From NCBI GenBank assembly GCA_007644065.1, contig VJWN01000013.1:620001-684000 (forward strand): 64,000 nucleotides of DNA, in the 5' to 3' direction. Made by a program: the position numbers and the translations under genes. The notes below the pieces were generated by a model. That model was not told the DNA's origin and did no database searches. It worked only from the letters and a program-made list of their open reading frames with translations. Below are positions 1 to 11,173 of the stretch, in pieces. The DNA comes from Margaritispora aquatica. Its lineage: Eukaryota > Ascomycota > Leotiomycetes > Helotiales > Discinellaceae. Within the stretch, counting starts at the first letter, position 1. Every line of letters starts with the position of its first letter.

Positions 1-1001
1 TTTGTTTTCCATTCCACATTGGAATTCTGACTCCACTCGGTTTTATATCCATCCCCTAAAACTTTGCGCTTGCACCCCTCATCTGATTTGGTCCATTGAA
101 ATACAGAACGAGCTCCAAGGGAGACAACAAGGATGGTAAGCACCACCGCATACACTTTGAGCCATTTCGAGTTTGCTTGCTCTTCCAAATCAGAATCAGT
201 TTCATCGGAAGAACTCTCCTCATGGGCAACGCCTCGATAACCAGATGGAGTCGCTATTCTGAGCGAGGCCAACAATTTGGGTTTGCTATTTCTTTCCATG
301 TCTTGATGCATTTGGTCCGATTCACTATTTGGAGAGTCGTAGGCCATTACGTCCTGTTTCCTGTTGGTCGAGAGATATTCGTTTTCCATGTGCTTTGACA
401 AGTGCAGCTGATGAAGAAAGATGCCATATCTTAGAAACTTAAGATTGATATCCCCGTACCAAGGAACTGGAGCACATGTGATACATGTTGAATAACTGCA
501 GTTGTACAATTCAAATCAGATCGTAGCACATATCTCAGCCTAGTCCTCTTCTGATATTCCCATCCAAAGCAATGGGAGACACGCGCTGTCGATCGGTAAC
601 ATTTCGCATTCAGGACGATAACTAATGATAAGTCTCCATGCGATTCATAATCTGATCCTTTGCTTCTCATCGACAATGGCTTCACAAGACAAGGGCTTTG
701 GCGTGCTGGTGCGTTCAACAATCTCCAGCTTCTCTCTACACATCACCTACGCTATCGATTGCAACAAGTCGAGGAGGACGAGTAGGTCGGATATCTCGAT
801 CTCCTCTCTTCAGCACGAGTCAATTGCATGGACGGATGTTTGAAGTTAAAATTAGGTAGCTGATGGCGGTGTTCTGTGTTCTGATGTCAAGTATATCATA
901 ATCTCATTTCTCTACATTCTTTAGCTGATAATCTGCTGCCCAAGCTATTTCCCCTTCTCAGAAACACGGTGTTGTTGGTATATCTAAATACAATTCTCAC
1001 C
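1..1001. other. Intergenic, no gene seen
   Basis: I see no reading frame here with recognisable protein character or sensible splice structure. The last part should hold the promoter and 5' UTR of the repeat-protein gene that starts at 1002. Confidence 0.5.
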
Positions 1002-2785
1002 ATGCATTTTAGCAATCCTTTTATTTTGGCGGCTTTGCCTCTTGTTTTTAGTGTGCCCGTAGACTTGGAGGTAACTCGTGTGTTCTTCCTCTTATAGTTA
1101 TAGATACTGATACTTGTTTAGACAAGACAATCACTCAGCCAAGTCACCGCACTCGCAAAACCTATTTGTGACGCCGCAACAGCAGCCAAGGTACCACTAC
1201 CATGTCCAGGAGCAGATACTGCTGCCTCAGCCGCTCAAGTCCTGACCGCTCTTGGGCCAGTCTGCAATGCGATTCCTCAAGCCAGTCTTCCAGTTGGCTG
1301 CTCAACTGTCACCACGCTCCTGAATAATGCAGCTGCTCTTAACAACATTTTTTCTGGCGCGGGACTGGGAGGTCTGCTTGCCAGAGACGAAGACCTTGAG
1401 CGTCGACAGCTCGAATCGACTGTTGCTGGTCTCCTTGGTGCCCTCACGGGTATCTTGTCAACGTCATCTGGTACTGGGCTTGGAAGCCTCACGGGATTGC
1501 TGGCTAGAGAGGCGAACGCTACTCCAACACCACAAGAGGAGAATGATACAGGTGGACAGGATCCTCTCACTACAGCTTTGAATATTCTTCTTGGTCTCAC
1601 GAGTCTCTTTTCTGGTGGCAGCAGTGGGCTTGGTGGTCTTACAGGTCTTTTGGCACGTGAAGCTGAAGCGAACCCAGAGCCACAAGGTGGTGATCCTGTC
1701 AGTACCGCTTTGAGCATTCTGCTTGATCTTGCTAGTAGTCTTGGTGGAGCTGAAGGTGGGCTGGGTGGACTTACCGGTCTTCTTGCTCGTGAGGCTGAGG
1801 CTAGTCCTAAGGCACAAGGAGGTGACCCCATGAGTGCGATCTTGGCCGGCCTACTTGGTGGACTTAGTGGACTCAGTGGACTGACCGGTATTCTCGCCCG
1901 CGATGCCTCACCAGAGCCTCAAGATCCAGTCAGTTCTCTCCTCGGCACCCTTCTAGGCCTGCTCGGTGGTAGCGGAGGAGGACTGGGTGGGCTCCTCGCC
2001 CGCGAAGCTGCGCCAGCACCACAGGACCCTATCAGCAGCCTTCTTGGGACACTTCTGGGTCTTCTTGGTGGTAGTGGTGGAGGATTAGGCGGACTCCTCG
2101 CGCGCGATGCGGTCCCGGAGCCGCAAGACCCCGCGACTGCTATCAGTGCCGTGGTCACGCCGCTCGTGACGACCATTACGACGAGTCTTGCTGGGATTCT
2201 CGTCGCTGCTGGTGAAGGTGGAATCGGGGGCGCGTTGAGCTCGGGCGGTGGAGCTGGAGGTGGTTTGGGTGGCTTGACGGGACTTCTGGCGAGAGATGAG
2301 GCTGTTGTGAAGGCTTTGATCGAGGCTCGTGATCGCTTGGAGAAGATGGATGTGGAGAAGGTGGAGAAAAAAGGTACGGCTGATGGTGGGCTCGTAGGTG
2401 CCTCTCTGCCCTTTGATTATTAGATCATTGTGTGAGGCCCGCTTGCTTGCTTGCTTGCATTGCGAAACTGTTACTGTTGAGACGATGAGGGAGAGAAAGA
2501 ACACTTCCCTTCGCTTTCCTTCTCTCTCCTCGACTTTGTTTCTCACCTCACGCAACACACCTCACAGGCAAAGCTAATTTTTTGTTTCCTCATCTAGTTC
2601 GCTAGTATCCCTGGGGCATCGACCATCTTCCGATTCTCGAGCCTGTGCTAGCCGCTGTTCTTGGGGTGGCGAGCACGCCACCGATTCTGCAGCTCACGCA
2701 GCCGCTTGGAGCGCTGGGGTTGGGCTTAAGTGGGTTATTGGGGATTTTGGCGAGGAGGGTGGATTTGGATGTTGATGGCGAATGA
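1002..2785 (+). CDS. Secreted Leu/Gly-rich repeat protein
   Basis: Unrecognised family. Exon 1 (1002-1070) encodes a hydrophobic signal-like N-terminus (MHFSNPFILAALPLVFS). Intron 1071-1121, then exon 2 from 1122. The first part of exon 2 has four Cys within about 60 residues (KPIC, PLPC, GPVC, VGC). After that come eight copies of a Gly/Leu-rich block containing L(L/I)AR followed by E or D, usually then A.P.PQDP. Read straight through, the frame stops at 2423 (about 456 residues). However, GTAGGT at 2394 can splice to TAG at 2603-2605, which has a pyrimidine-rich run and a GCTAAT branch-like site upstream. That adds 2606-2785 in frame, with a ninth GILAR copy, giving 506 residues. I favour the spliced form. 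Another donor (GTACGG near 2374) is possible. The protein is probably extracellular; its role is unknown. Confidence 0.6.
1371..2300 (+). repeat. In-frame degenerate repeats, LLAR(E/D) units
   Basis: Coding repeats of about 100-150 bp. The LLAR/ILAR core recurs near 1371, 1494, 1643, 1776, 1887, 1989, 2091 and 2279, and once more near 2741 in the presumed last exon. The two units near 1989 and 2091 are 102 bp apart and nearly the same in protein (DP.SSLLGTLLGLLGGSGGG). The repeats also create long antisense open frames, which are shadows. Confidence 0.75.
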
Positions 2786-4450
2786 GAACAATGGACGAGG
2801 GAGATATGATTCTACACTATGTAAAGTTGTGGACTACTTGGGTGAGCGTTTACAGATATTGTTTATCATTGTTTCCTTGTGTCAGTTATTGTTGTTGTTT
2901 TTTACTCGCTTATGTTGGTCGTAGGATGGCATAGCTCAATGGATCGTTTGGTTTTTCTCGATTCAGTGCTACAGATCAGTGAGGCAGGTACGTGGTATTG
3001 ATCGCCAGGGGGATCGATATAGGTGGCATAAGGTGGATGTCGTACCGGTACTTGTACACGGGTGGAATGGTTTGTCGAGGTGACCACTCCTCTCAGAGAT
3101 GGGGCTTGGTTGCACTGTGACGTGGTTGTTGATCTGTCTCATTTTGGAAGATCATTTGGGTGATCATGTATTTCGGACCTTGGGGATTTTGTCGGTACTA
3201 CCTTAGTTAACCCTTGGGTAGTACGAAATTCTTGTACGTGGTGGAGGAAGACCTCGCTTGGACTGGGCTCGGTTCTCGCTAAAGGGATGGAATTGAAAAT
3301 GTGAAGTGAAGCTTGTTGTAAGTTGCCCCCCAAAAAATAAAAAATAGAAACGCCAATACGTACTGTCATACTCGCCACTGATTAGAAGCAGTGTATTTTT
3401 TAATTCTATATGGTGTAGGTGTAGGTATACGAGAAGGCATGAGGATTGAACTTTATATTTCTTGGCCTCGTTTATTAGGCATTAAGATCAGTGGATCTGA
3501 GCACATGTTAAAATGGGGCATTACTGGCCTCTGGTTGTGGTTGATAAGCTACAGCTTTGTATCTCCCTTTAACGAAACATCTTTATCTAACAATAAGATA
3601 ATTCGTTTTGGAAGCTCTCACAATATGATGCAGTCTTCTCTTCAAGGCTTTCAAGAAGTATCAGCCTCCCCGTCTTTAATTGTACGTCAAACTATGGCAC
3701 GAGCTATGGCAAGATGGTGGCTTTGCATTCGATCCACTGTTTATCCCGTCGGGAACACGTCAGATGCACACTATTTGAGGCCACCAGAACACACCGAAAA
3801 CACAACAGCTTTGCCAATGTGCCGGTCATTGGGAGTCATGAAGCTGGTCTCTGGAGATTTTCTTTCTGAGTCCTGCTTCAGCAGCTGCGGCTGAAGGCCT
3901 AGATCGGTATAGCGATCCAGGATCAGATCCAGATGCATTGTATGACGGCAGACAAGGCTCTCTTTTGGCATGGACCAATCGCTGCAAGCAAGCCCTTCGC
4001 CATCACCATTATCCAGATGCACAAGGTAGGAGGAGGGATGGCCTTCCCGATATCATGGGATACACACACGGTGAAGGGCAGGGAAAAGCAATCATAGTGG
4101 ATTCTGCTACCGGCACTGGGTCTTCTGAGGCTCACCAGCTCACCACTTCTGCCTGCCTGCCTCTATTCCGTCCCGTTAGAGAGTGACTCTGGTCTTGATG
4201 GAGTTTTCACCTATGAATCAATGGCAAGGCTGCCTGGTTTGGACCATATGCCTCTTTGGTGAGCACTGCAGATTGTAAGCTCATGCTGTGTCGCGGAGTA
4301 CGCACATGTCTGACGCACGACTTCTCAAAAACTTTTCTCTTGTCTATTGTGTTTAGCATTTCTGTTCTCTTCTTATTTACTCAGTCTTCTGCCTACTACC
4401 TTTAATTCTAAACAATCAGCATCGAGTTCAACTCCCAAATCTGCAGAGTG
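2786..4450. other. Intergenic, no gene recognised
   Basis: Several open frames occur, the longest about 3391-3894 on plus, which begins at GTG. None shows a recognisable domain, signal or splice pattern. A TGCT tetranucleotide run lies just upstream, near 2440-2458. The last 130 bp before the calpain gene are pyrimidine-rich, as expected for a fungal promoter/5' UTR. Confidence 0.45.
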
Positions 4451-7400
4451 ATGTCGTCTTCTGAATCGAGCGATGTTGAAGGCCGACAACGATCACTTCC
4501 CCCACCAACACCTCTACCGAAGAAGAAGAGAAAAAAGCCTATACCACCTCAGGAATCCATCGATAAAATATGGAACCGGTTCTCAGCACCCAAGTTCAGC
4601 AAAGCAACGGTCATCCTACCGTTTGCGCCGGCGCCCACACGCACAGCATTCGATCCTGCGAAGCCTTTGCCGGTGCTGAAGCCAAAGCAAGAGAATTTGC
4701 TAGTTTCGAAAGACTATGATAGAGCTGTGCTGGAGTGCCAGAGGAGGGTGAGGAAGCTGATTGCGGAGTGCAAGAGGGTCAATATGCGATATCGCGACCC
4801 AGAGTTTGATATTGATTGGGATCTTCAGTGGGAAAGGGGAGATTGTCTCAACAGTCTTGATGATCAGACATATTCTCTCTCGAGCAGGAAGTCGCTCATG
4901 CCGACGTCGAGCGTGCCGAAGTCTGTGAAGCGGGTTCATGAGATATTTGAGAAGCCTACATTCATGAAGGAGAAGCCTTCGGCGGGAGATATCAAGCAGG
5001 GGAGCTCAGGTGATTGTTGGTTGATGGCTAGCTTGACAGCTTTAGCGAATATGGAAGGTGGGATTCAACGGGTTTGTGTGGACTATGATACCAGTTAGTC
5101 TCTGACCGATTGGATGGTACCTAGTTATTGATCGATCTACAGAAATCGGCATATATGGATTTGTCTTTCATCGAGGTAAGGATATTATGTATAGTCTTGC
5201 TGTGAAATCAGATACTGACCATAATTCAGATGGAGAATGGATAATCTCAATTATAGATGACAAGCTATACCTGAAGTCTCCCGATTGGAACTCACCATCA
5301 GTCTCAAGGCACCTACTCGAGCAAACTGATTGTGAAGACGTTGAGAAGGAGTATCGAAGAACTTATCAAACAGGCTCCCAATCCTTGTTCTTCGCTCAGA
5401 ACAAAGATCAAAACGAAACGTGGTTGCCACTCCTCGAGAAAGCATATGCCAAGGCTCATGGAGATTTTTCGGCTCTATCTGGGGGCTGGATGGGGTGAGT
5501 AGTTTTGTTTCCAAAGATTGCATCTTTAGTTAATATTCTGCAGTGAGGGTCTGGAGGACTTGACTGGTGGCGTTACTACTGAGCTTCTGACCTCTGACAT
5601 TCTAGACACCGAAGAGTTCTGGCATAACGAGATTCTCAAGGTCAACAAGGAGTTTCTATTTGGTTGCTCTACTGGCCTTTTGGGTTTCGGTACTGGTAAT
5701 CGCGATGGAATTTCTGAGAAACATGCATATGTTTTGATGGAAGCTCGTGAGATCTCTACTGGCCAACGTTTGGTGAAACTAAGGTGAGAGCTTGCGATGT
5801 GCAAAGTATTTCATGCTGACTTTGATCAGGAATCCATGGGGAAAAGGCAAGAAGGGTAATTGGGAGGGTGCCTGGTCTGATGGATCTAAAGAATTTACAG
5901 CAGAGATTCAACAGGAACTCAATCACAAGTTTGGAAATGACAGCGTCTTCTGGATTTCTTATGAAGATCTTTTGCGCAAATACCAGCATTTCGACCGGAC
6001 CAGACTGTTCATGGACTCGCCTGATTGGCGCATTACGCAGAAGTGGATTAGCGTCGAGGTACCATGGAGATCGGACTTTTCACAGAAGTTCAAAATTACT
6101 CTGAAGAAAGAATCACCAATCGTGATTGTGCTAAGCCAGCTAGATGAGCGTTACTTCAAAGGTCTCAGTGGACAATATATTTTCCGGCTACAATTTCGGC
6201 TGCATGAGTTGGAATCTTCTGAGGAGAATGACTACATTGTCCGAAGCCATGGAAATTATCTGATGGACCGAAGCGTTGTGACCGAACTGAAGAGTATACC
6301 ACCCGGCACTTACAGCGTGTTTGTTATGATAAGCGCGATCCGAAATTCTCGTGCTCTTTCTGTAGAGGAAGTAGTCAAATTTCAGACACGACGCCGAGAC
6401 GATAATAATAAGTTAGCCCAGGTTGGTATGTCCTATGATCTTGCTCATAGTAAAGGCGCTGGGTACCGTGAAGCCAAGACATCGGCTCAGAAGACTAAAG
6501 AGAAAGCTTCAGCCAGAGAAGCTCGGATCGCAATACGAAAGAAGAATTGGGAGAAGAGGCATCTTAGTCGAGACATCATTCGAAAACAGGAGAAGAAGAA
6601 CAAGGAGAAGCGAGAGCGGAAGGAGGCCAGGGTTGCCGCTGAAGCCAAGGCAAAGGAAGATCAAACACCCAAAGACAAATCCGTTCAGACGGAAGAAGTG
6701 CAGATTTCAGTTGCCAATGAAGACAAAGGCATGCAAACAGAGGAGCGAATTGCATCCAGTGCTGAGTCTGAGAAAACCATCATCACTCCTGCCCCAGAAG
6801 CCCAAGTATTGGACCTTGAAAAAGGTGTACAAACCGATGACAACTCAACTATTGGATCTAGATGCACGCCCGAAACGCCCAAAGGAAGCTCAAGAACCCA
6901 ATCACCTCAACCGAACATGAGTCGGATATCATCGATGCGCTACGACAGATATCCATCACCACCAAATCACATGCATGAGCGAGAGCGCATCGCAGACCGC
7001 AAACACTCAGGAGATCGACGCTCTCGCCAACGTCCGCACTATATCACTTCCGAAGGCGAGTCATCCGCTTCGCCAATCTCAGACTACGATGACCTGTACA
7101 GCGATGATGATCCGACGTTGAAGCCAAGACAATTGCAAACGTCCAGCCTCCCGGCCTCTGGGACTAAGAGCAAGAAAGGCGAGGACAGCGATGATGATGA
7201 TGATAATCATGCGCCTGCTCCATGGAATGCGGTGTGTATTGTTGGTTTGAGGGTCTACAGCCAGGACGAGGATGCGGAGCTCGTGGTTTGGGAGGAAGGT
7301 CAGGTTGATGAGCCTGAGAAGGAGGGTTTGGTAGAGAAAGCTGATAAAGGTACAGACGGAGACGTTGAGGATGCTGGGGACGAGGAGAAATTGGATACAT

Positions 7401-7738
7401 TGAAAGATTCAGAGGTACAAACTAATAAGACTGAGGCCGATGAGGAGATTATCTTACCTATCCGAGCAAAGGTCGAGGAAGGCTTGGTTGTGGTCGATGA
7501 AGAGAAGGAGGCTCTGATACTTGGGGTTGAGCCCTTTGTTACTGATATTGCGCCAGTATTCTCCAACAAAGAGACCAAATTCGACCTTGGCATGGAGAAG
7601 ACTATGGGAGATGATTCGCAGGTCGAAGTTCTTACACCCGTTACGAAGATCAATGACAGAGAAGAGGGCACAGGAGAATTGGTTACAGGGAAGGTTACCT
7701 CGCAAGAGACTACGATATCTGATGGAAGAGGGTTATGA
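4451..7738 (+). CDS. Calpain-family cysteine protease
   Basis: Ca-dependent-type intracellular cysteine protease (peptidase family C2), 1029 residues. Exons: 4451-5093, 5143-5175, 5230-5494, 5544-5783, 5830-7738. The triad is intact: Cys189 in GSSGDCWLMASL, His374 in EKHAYVLM and Asn395 in RNPWG. Other C2 hallmarks are IGIYGFVFHRDGEW and GEGLEDLTGG. A C2-like/calpain domain III follows, roughly residues 450-590 (WRSDFSQKFKITLKK, PPGTYSVFVMIS). The C-terminal 430 residues are disordered: a Lys/Arg/Glu-rich coiled stretch, several VQTE/MQTEE-like repeats, then a very acidic tail. No transmembrane segment or EF-hands were seen. It is not obviously the pH-signalling calpain PalB/Rim13. The substrate is unknown. 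The start is the first ATG; the GTG three bases upstream is not needed. Confidence 0.9.
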
Positions 7739-8249
7739 AATGCTTGTATGATATGAGTGGAGGTATATTGCAGGCCTTGGCTACGGGTAGACATGCTGCT
7801 CAATCAGATTGGTTCGATGATTTTATGAAGAACATGAGACTTTAGAATAGATTAATCGGCTATGTTATCAATATGATATCAATTGAATTATTTGTTTTCT
7901 ATTCATTTCCAATGTGGTTTCGTTATGAATATATCAATTGAATAGCCCAGCTTACCTTACCTATTAAAATTCCAAAGCCTGTCACAAGTCTAAAGTTGAA
8001 GCTCGGCATCTTCTTCCTCCCCCGCCGAAAACATCCCACTTGCCCGCCTAAGAATCGCGTCATCCAAAACCACCTCGTTGGTTTCCAACTTCTTTATTCC
8101 TCTCCTCTAACTTTCTCATCCTTCCAAGCTTCGATCTCGTCCTAAACCGCCTTCTTCAGATCTGCCATCCATATATCGAGCATCAATTCAAATCCTCAAC
8201 CATCAGAAGCTCAATTGGTTAATCGCGCACATCCACCAAAGCCACCACA
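7739..8249. other. Intergenic between calpain and CoA kinase genes
   Basis: AT-rich 3' flank of the calpain gene, then a C/T-rich stretch from about 8010 that is probably the promoter and 5' UTR of the dephospho-CoA kinase gene. No open frame worth calling. Confidence 0.5.
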
Positions 8250-9059
8250 ATGCTCCTCCTCGGCCTCACAGGCTCCATCGCGACAGGCAAATCGACAGTC
8301 TCCTCAATTCTCTCCTCACCACCCTACAACCTCCCCATAATCGATGCAGATGTGCTAGCGCGCCAGGTTGTCGAGCCAGGCACAGCAGGCTACAATGCGA
8401 TCGTCAAGTACTTCTCGCCCACGACCCCAGACCTACTACTCGATGCACCCTTAGACTCAGAAACGAAAGGCAGGCCACTAAACCGTCCCGCGCTCGGCAG
8501 AAGGGTATTTGGCAACAGCGAGGAGAGGAAGCGGGACCGAGGCGTTTTGAACGGCATCGTGCACCCTGCGGTTAGGAAGGAGATGTACAAGGCGCTGCTG
8601 CGGTGCTACCTGCGGGGGTGCTGGGCCGTGATCCTGGACGTGCCGCTGCTGTTCGAGAGCGGGCTGGACGTGCTCTGCGGGACCGTCATGGTGGTTGCTG
8701 TTACGGACCCCGCGATACAGATGCAGAGGTTGAGGGACAGGGACTCGCATCTGACGGCTGAGGATGCGGAGAATAGGGTTAGGAGTCAGGGTGATGTTAG
8801 GGAGAAGGCGAAGAGGTGTGAGGCGAGGGGGAGGGGGAGAGGTGTTGTCGTGCTAAATGATGGGGATAAGGCTCAGTTGAAGACCGAGTTGGAGAGGGTT
8901 ATGAAAGAGGTGAGGAAGGGCAGTCCGCGGTGGTGGGGGTGGTTGTTACTGCTTTGTCCGCCGTTGGCGGGTTTGGCGGGCACGTGGACGTATTTGAGGA
9001 ACCAGAGGCTTAATACGCAATGGAAGAAGGGGGAGCTACAGGCGAAAGCCAAGCTCTAG
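8250..9059 (+). CDS. CAB5: Dephospho-CoA kinase
   Basis: Phosphorylates the 3'-hydroxyl of dephospho-CoA with ATP, the last step of coenzyme A synthesis. Intronless, 269 residues. The P-loop GSIATGKST is at residues 8-16, followed by the family motif IDADVLARQVVEPG (residues 31-44), then NRPALGRRVF and the lid-side segment DVPLLFESGLD. All are standard for the CoaE/Cab5 family. After the kinase core there is one hydrophobic segment, about residues 228-249 (WGWLLLLCPPLAGLAGTW), and a basic tail, so the enzyme is probably membrane-anchored by its C-terminus. The neighbour downstream is convergent. Symbol given by similarity to yeast CAB5. Confidence 0.93.
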   Translation: MLLLGLTGSIATGKSTVSSILSSPPYNLPIIDADVLARQVVEPGTAGYNAIVKYFSPTTPDLLLDAPLDSETKGRPLNRPALGRRVFGNSEERKRDRGVLNGIVHPAVRKEMYKALLRCYLRGCWAVILDVPLLFESGLDVLCGTVMVVAVTDPAIQMQRLRDRDSHLTAEDAENRVRSQGDVREKAKRCEARGRGRGVVVLNDGDKAQLKTELERVMKEVRKGSPRWWGWLLLLCPPLAGLAGTWTYLRNQRLNTQWKKGELQAKAKL

Positions 9060-9849
9060 TTGGGGAGATGAAGGGAGTGAAGGTGGTATGTTGTGTAAAG
9101 ATTTGAAGTGTGTGTTTATATGGAATTTGAGATTGGATGCAGGGATGACTAGTGATATGTACAAGAATGTACAAAGATACGAAAGCAGCATTGGGCATGG
9201 AAGGAAGGAAGGAAGGAAGGATGGACATTCATTGGGAATTGGCATGACAGATGAAACGGTAAATATGGGATTGGGACTTTGATGATGAGGGAGGATACCT
9301 GGATATACCTTTTGCACATTCGAGAGAGTTGGGAATGAAGTCACATTTTAAGATCGCTTAAAGCGAATATAATATCTGCTAATTGCTGTAACTTGCGTTC
9401 GTGTGTAGCTAATAGACTGTTTACAACTACTTGGTTGCTAAGGGTGATGTGACGTGATAGGCTGATTGAGAGGCAGCTTTCCGGTCTCCTTGACTGGGTT
9501 TCATATGGAAGTGAGATAGCCTGATAGAGGCGAGAAGCGATTTCTCTGCATGTGCTACACTGCCCTGCGATACACATTGAAATGCTCTATGCGTCGTGGA
9601 GGCAGTTGGGTTTTTTGACCTTTGGCTGGTATACCTGGCAGGTAGCTAGGACGGTCCTTTTTTGTCGATGCAGTACGAGATTGTTTGGCTTCTGGAGTGG
9701 GTGGTAAGGTTGGCTGTTCGTTTAAATCCGTATAGCCAGCTCGTTATTTTAATACTGTATCCTCGGCTCGGCTCGAGAAATGTGAAGCGAAGTCTCTGGT
9801 TTCGGAGAAATGAAGGTATGGCTTGGTCTCAACCAACACTCCCCGATTT
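9060..9849. other. Intergenic between convergent genes, with GGAA run
   Basis: 3' flanks of the CoA kinase gene (plus) and the small membrane protein gene (minus). Contains a short (GGAA)n microsatellite at about 9199-9220. Minus-strand frames over it are repeat shadows. No gene seen. Confidence 0.5.
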
Positions 9850-10248
9850 CTACCTCTCCACCAACCCTTTTCTCCTCGCCATCCGCCTTTCTCTCTCACT
9901 ATACCCGTCATCTCTCTCTTTTACCCTCACCCTCACTTTCTCCTCCTTCTCATACCTCGCTTTCTCCCTCTCCCTCTCCTTCTCTGCCTTCATCTCCTCC
10001 TTCGCCCCCCTCTCCCTCGCCTTCTCCTCCTCTTTCCTCTCCCTATTCCTCTCCCGCCATTCCCGGTACTCACTCTTCCGACTAAACCGTTTCCGCCAGC
10101 TCTTGCCCACATCGACTTGCGCGAGCACGGGGATCAGCGCCGCGGCGCAGAAACACGGAAGGCAGAAGATGAGGGCTAGTGTTGAGGTTACTTGCTCGTA
10201 TGTGTCATGTGGTTCGCGGTTTGAGGGGTCGGGGGCAAAGAATGGCAT
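9850..10248 (-). CDS. Small membrane protein with charged coiled tail
   Basis: 132 residues, single exon, start ATG at 10248. The N-terminus (MPFFAPDPSNREPHDTYEQ) is followed by one hydrophobic segment, about residues 21-45 (STLALIFCLPCFCAAALIPVLA). The rest is almost entirely Arg/Glu/Lys/Ala and likely one long charged helix. The opposite strand is therefore a C/T tract with its own open frames; those are unlikely to be real. I do not recognise a named family. The gene is divergent from the 1871-residue gene starting at 11174. Confidence is moderate because low-complexity frames can be accidental, but the TM-plus-helix layout and ATG start look genuine. Confidence 0.6.
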   Translation of the reverse strand: MPFFAPDPSNREPHDTYEQVTSTLALIFCLPCFCAAALIPVLAQVDVGKSWRKRFSRKSEYREWRERNRERKEEEKARERGAKEEMKAEKEREREKARYEKEEKVRVRVKERDDGYSERERRMARRKGLVER

Positions 10249-11173
10249 TGCTTTTCTGTGTTGCGTGGTTGATTAGTTAGTGGTGGGTGTGGGTGTGGTT
10301 GTGGTGTGGTAAGGTTGAGAGCTGCAGGTGATGGGCTGAGTTTGGCGGTGATTTTCTTCTTCTTATCTGGATAGTCTAAGTTACATAGGTGAAAGAGGAA
10401 TTAGGTGCAGGTAGTCTGCTCATATACCGAGTAAGGCTGTGACGAGGGGTGGTGACGGGGCTGAGATGGAGCGTCACATCATCTCCACCATTCGCTTGCT
10501 GTGGACGCCACGCTTTTGCTGCGGAAACATGAAACTTGGCATGGCTTATTGGTGATGCCTGAGTTTCTACGCGCTGGTGTGCCCTTCATCGCTTTCGTCT
10601 AGAATTGATACATTTAACTTATATGTGATGGTATTTCTAGTTTTACTACGGAAGTACCTAGATGACAACACACCTTTCCCCCTATTCGCAACCCTGATTA
10701 AGCGACGGAGGACCCACTATTACTAGGACTTCATATATCAGACAAAACCCGCACTTTTGTATGGGAGAATAACATAACCACCATTGAGTTTTGAAACACG
10801 ATACGGAGGTGTTGTCTATCCTTGTCGCAAATCAGATCCTAGGATGCAGCCACCATGATCCGGTGAGGCTGCACATCAGATTCCCGGTATGGCTCTGCAG
10901 GCACACCGAGGGGTGAGGCTGTGTGGTGTGTCTGGTGGGCGAACCTCCATTTTTCTGCATTTCTCCTGATTGACTTCTGCTAGATGGGAGGTTCATATCT
11001 TCTTGAATATCTGAAAGTGGTAAGGCAGAAGTACATGAGGAATTGTATTGTGCTATATTTACGAGCCGTCATTCTACTTGGCTCCCCACAAACATATGGT
11101 ACCTTACTGAATCGAGAGTTCTTGCCAAACAACAGAAGCACCGCGAGGGTGAGAAGAGACGCAGCGCATCGCG
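10249..11173. other. Divergent intergenic region
   Basis: Separates the minus-strand membrane protein gene from the plus-strand orphan gene, so it should hold both promoters. A GGTGAGGCTG word occurs twice (about 10862 and 10911). No gene seen. Confidence 0.5.

Noticed and set aside
1277..2558. Long minus-strand and alternate plus-strand frames over the repeat gene
   Set aside because: They are open only because the coding repeats are G/C-biased; they lack starts, signals or domains, and the plus-strand spliced frame explains the sequence.
3391..3894. 167-residue plus frame
   Set aside because: Begins at GTG, no family, signal or splice pattern; Trp/Leu/Ser composition looks like random non-coding sequence.
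9662..10276. Plus-strand Ser/Leu/Pro-rich frames
   Set aside because: Antisense reading of the charged-helix protein; low complexity throughout.
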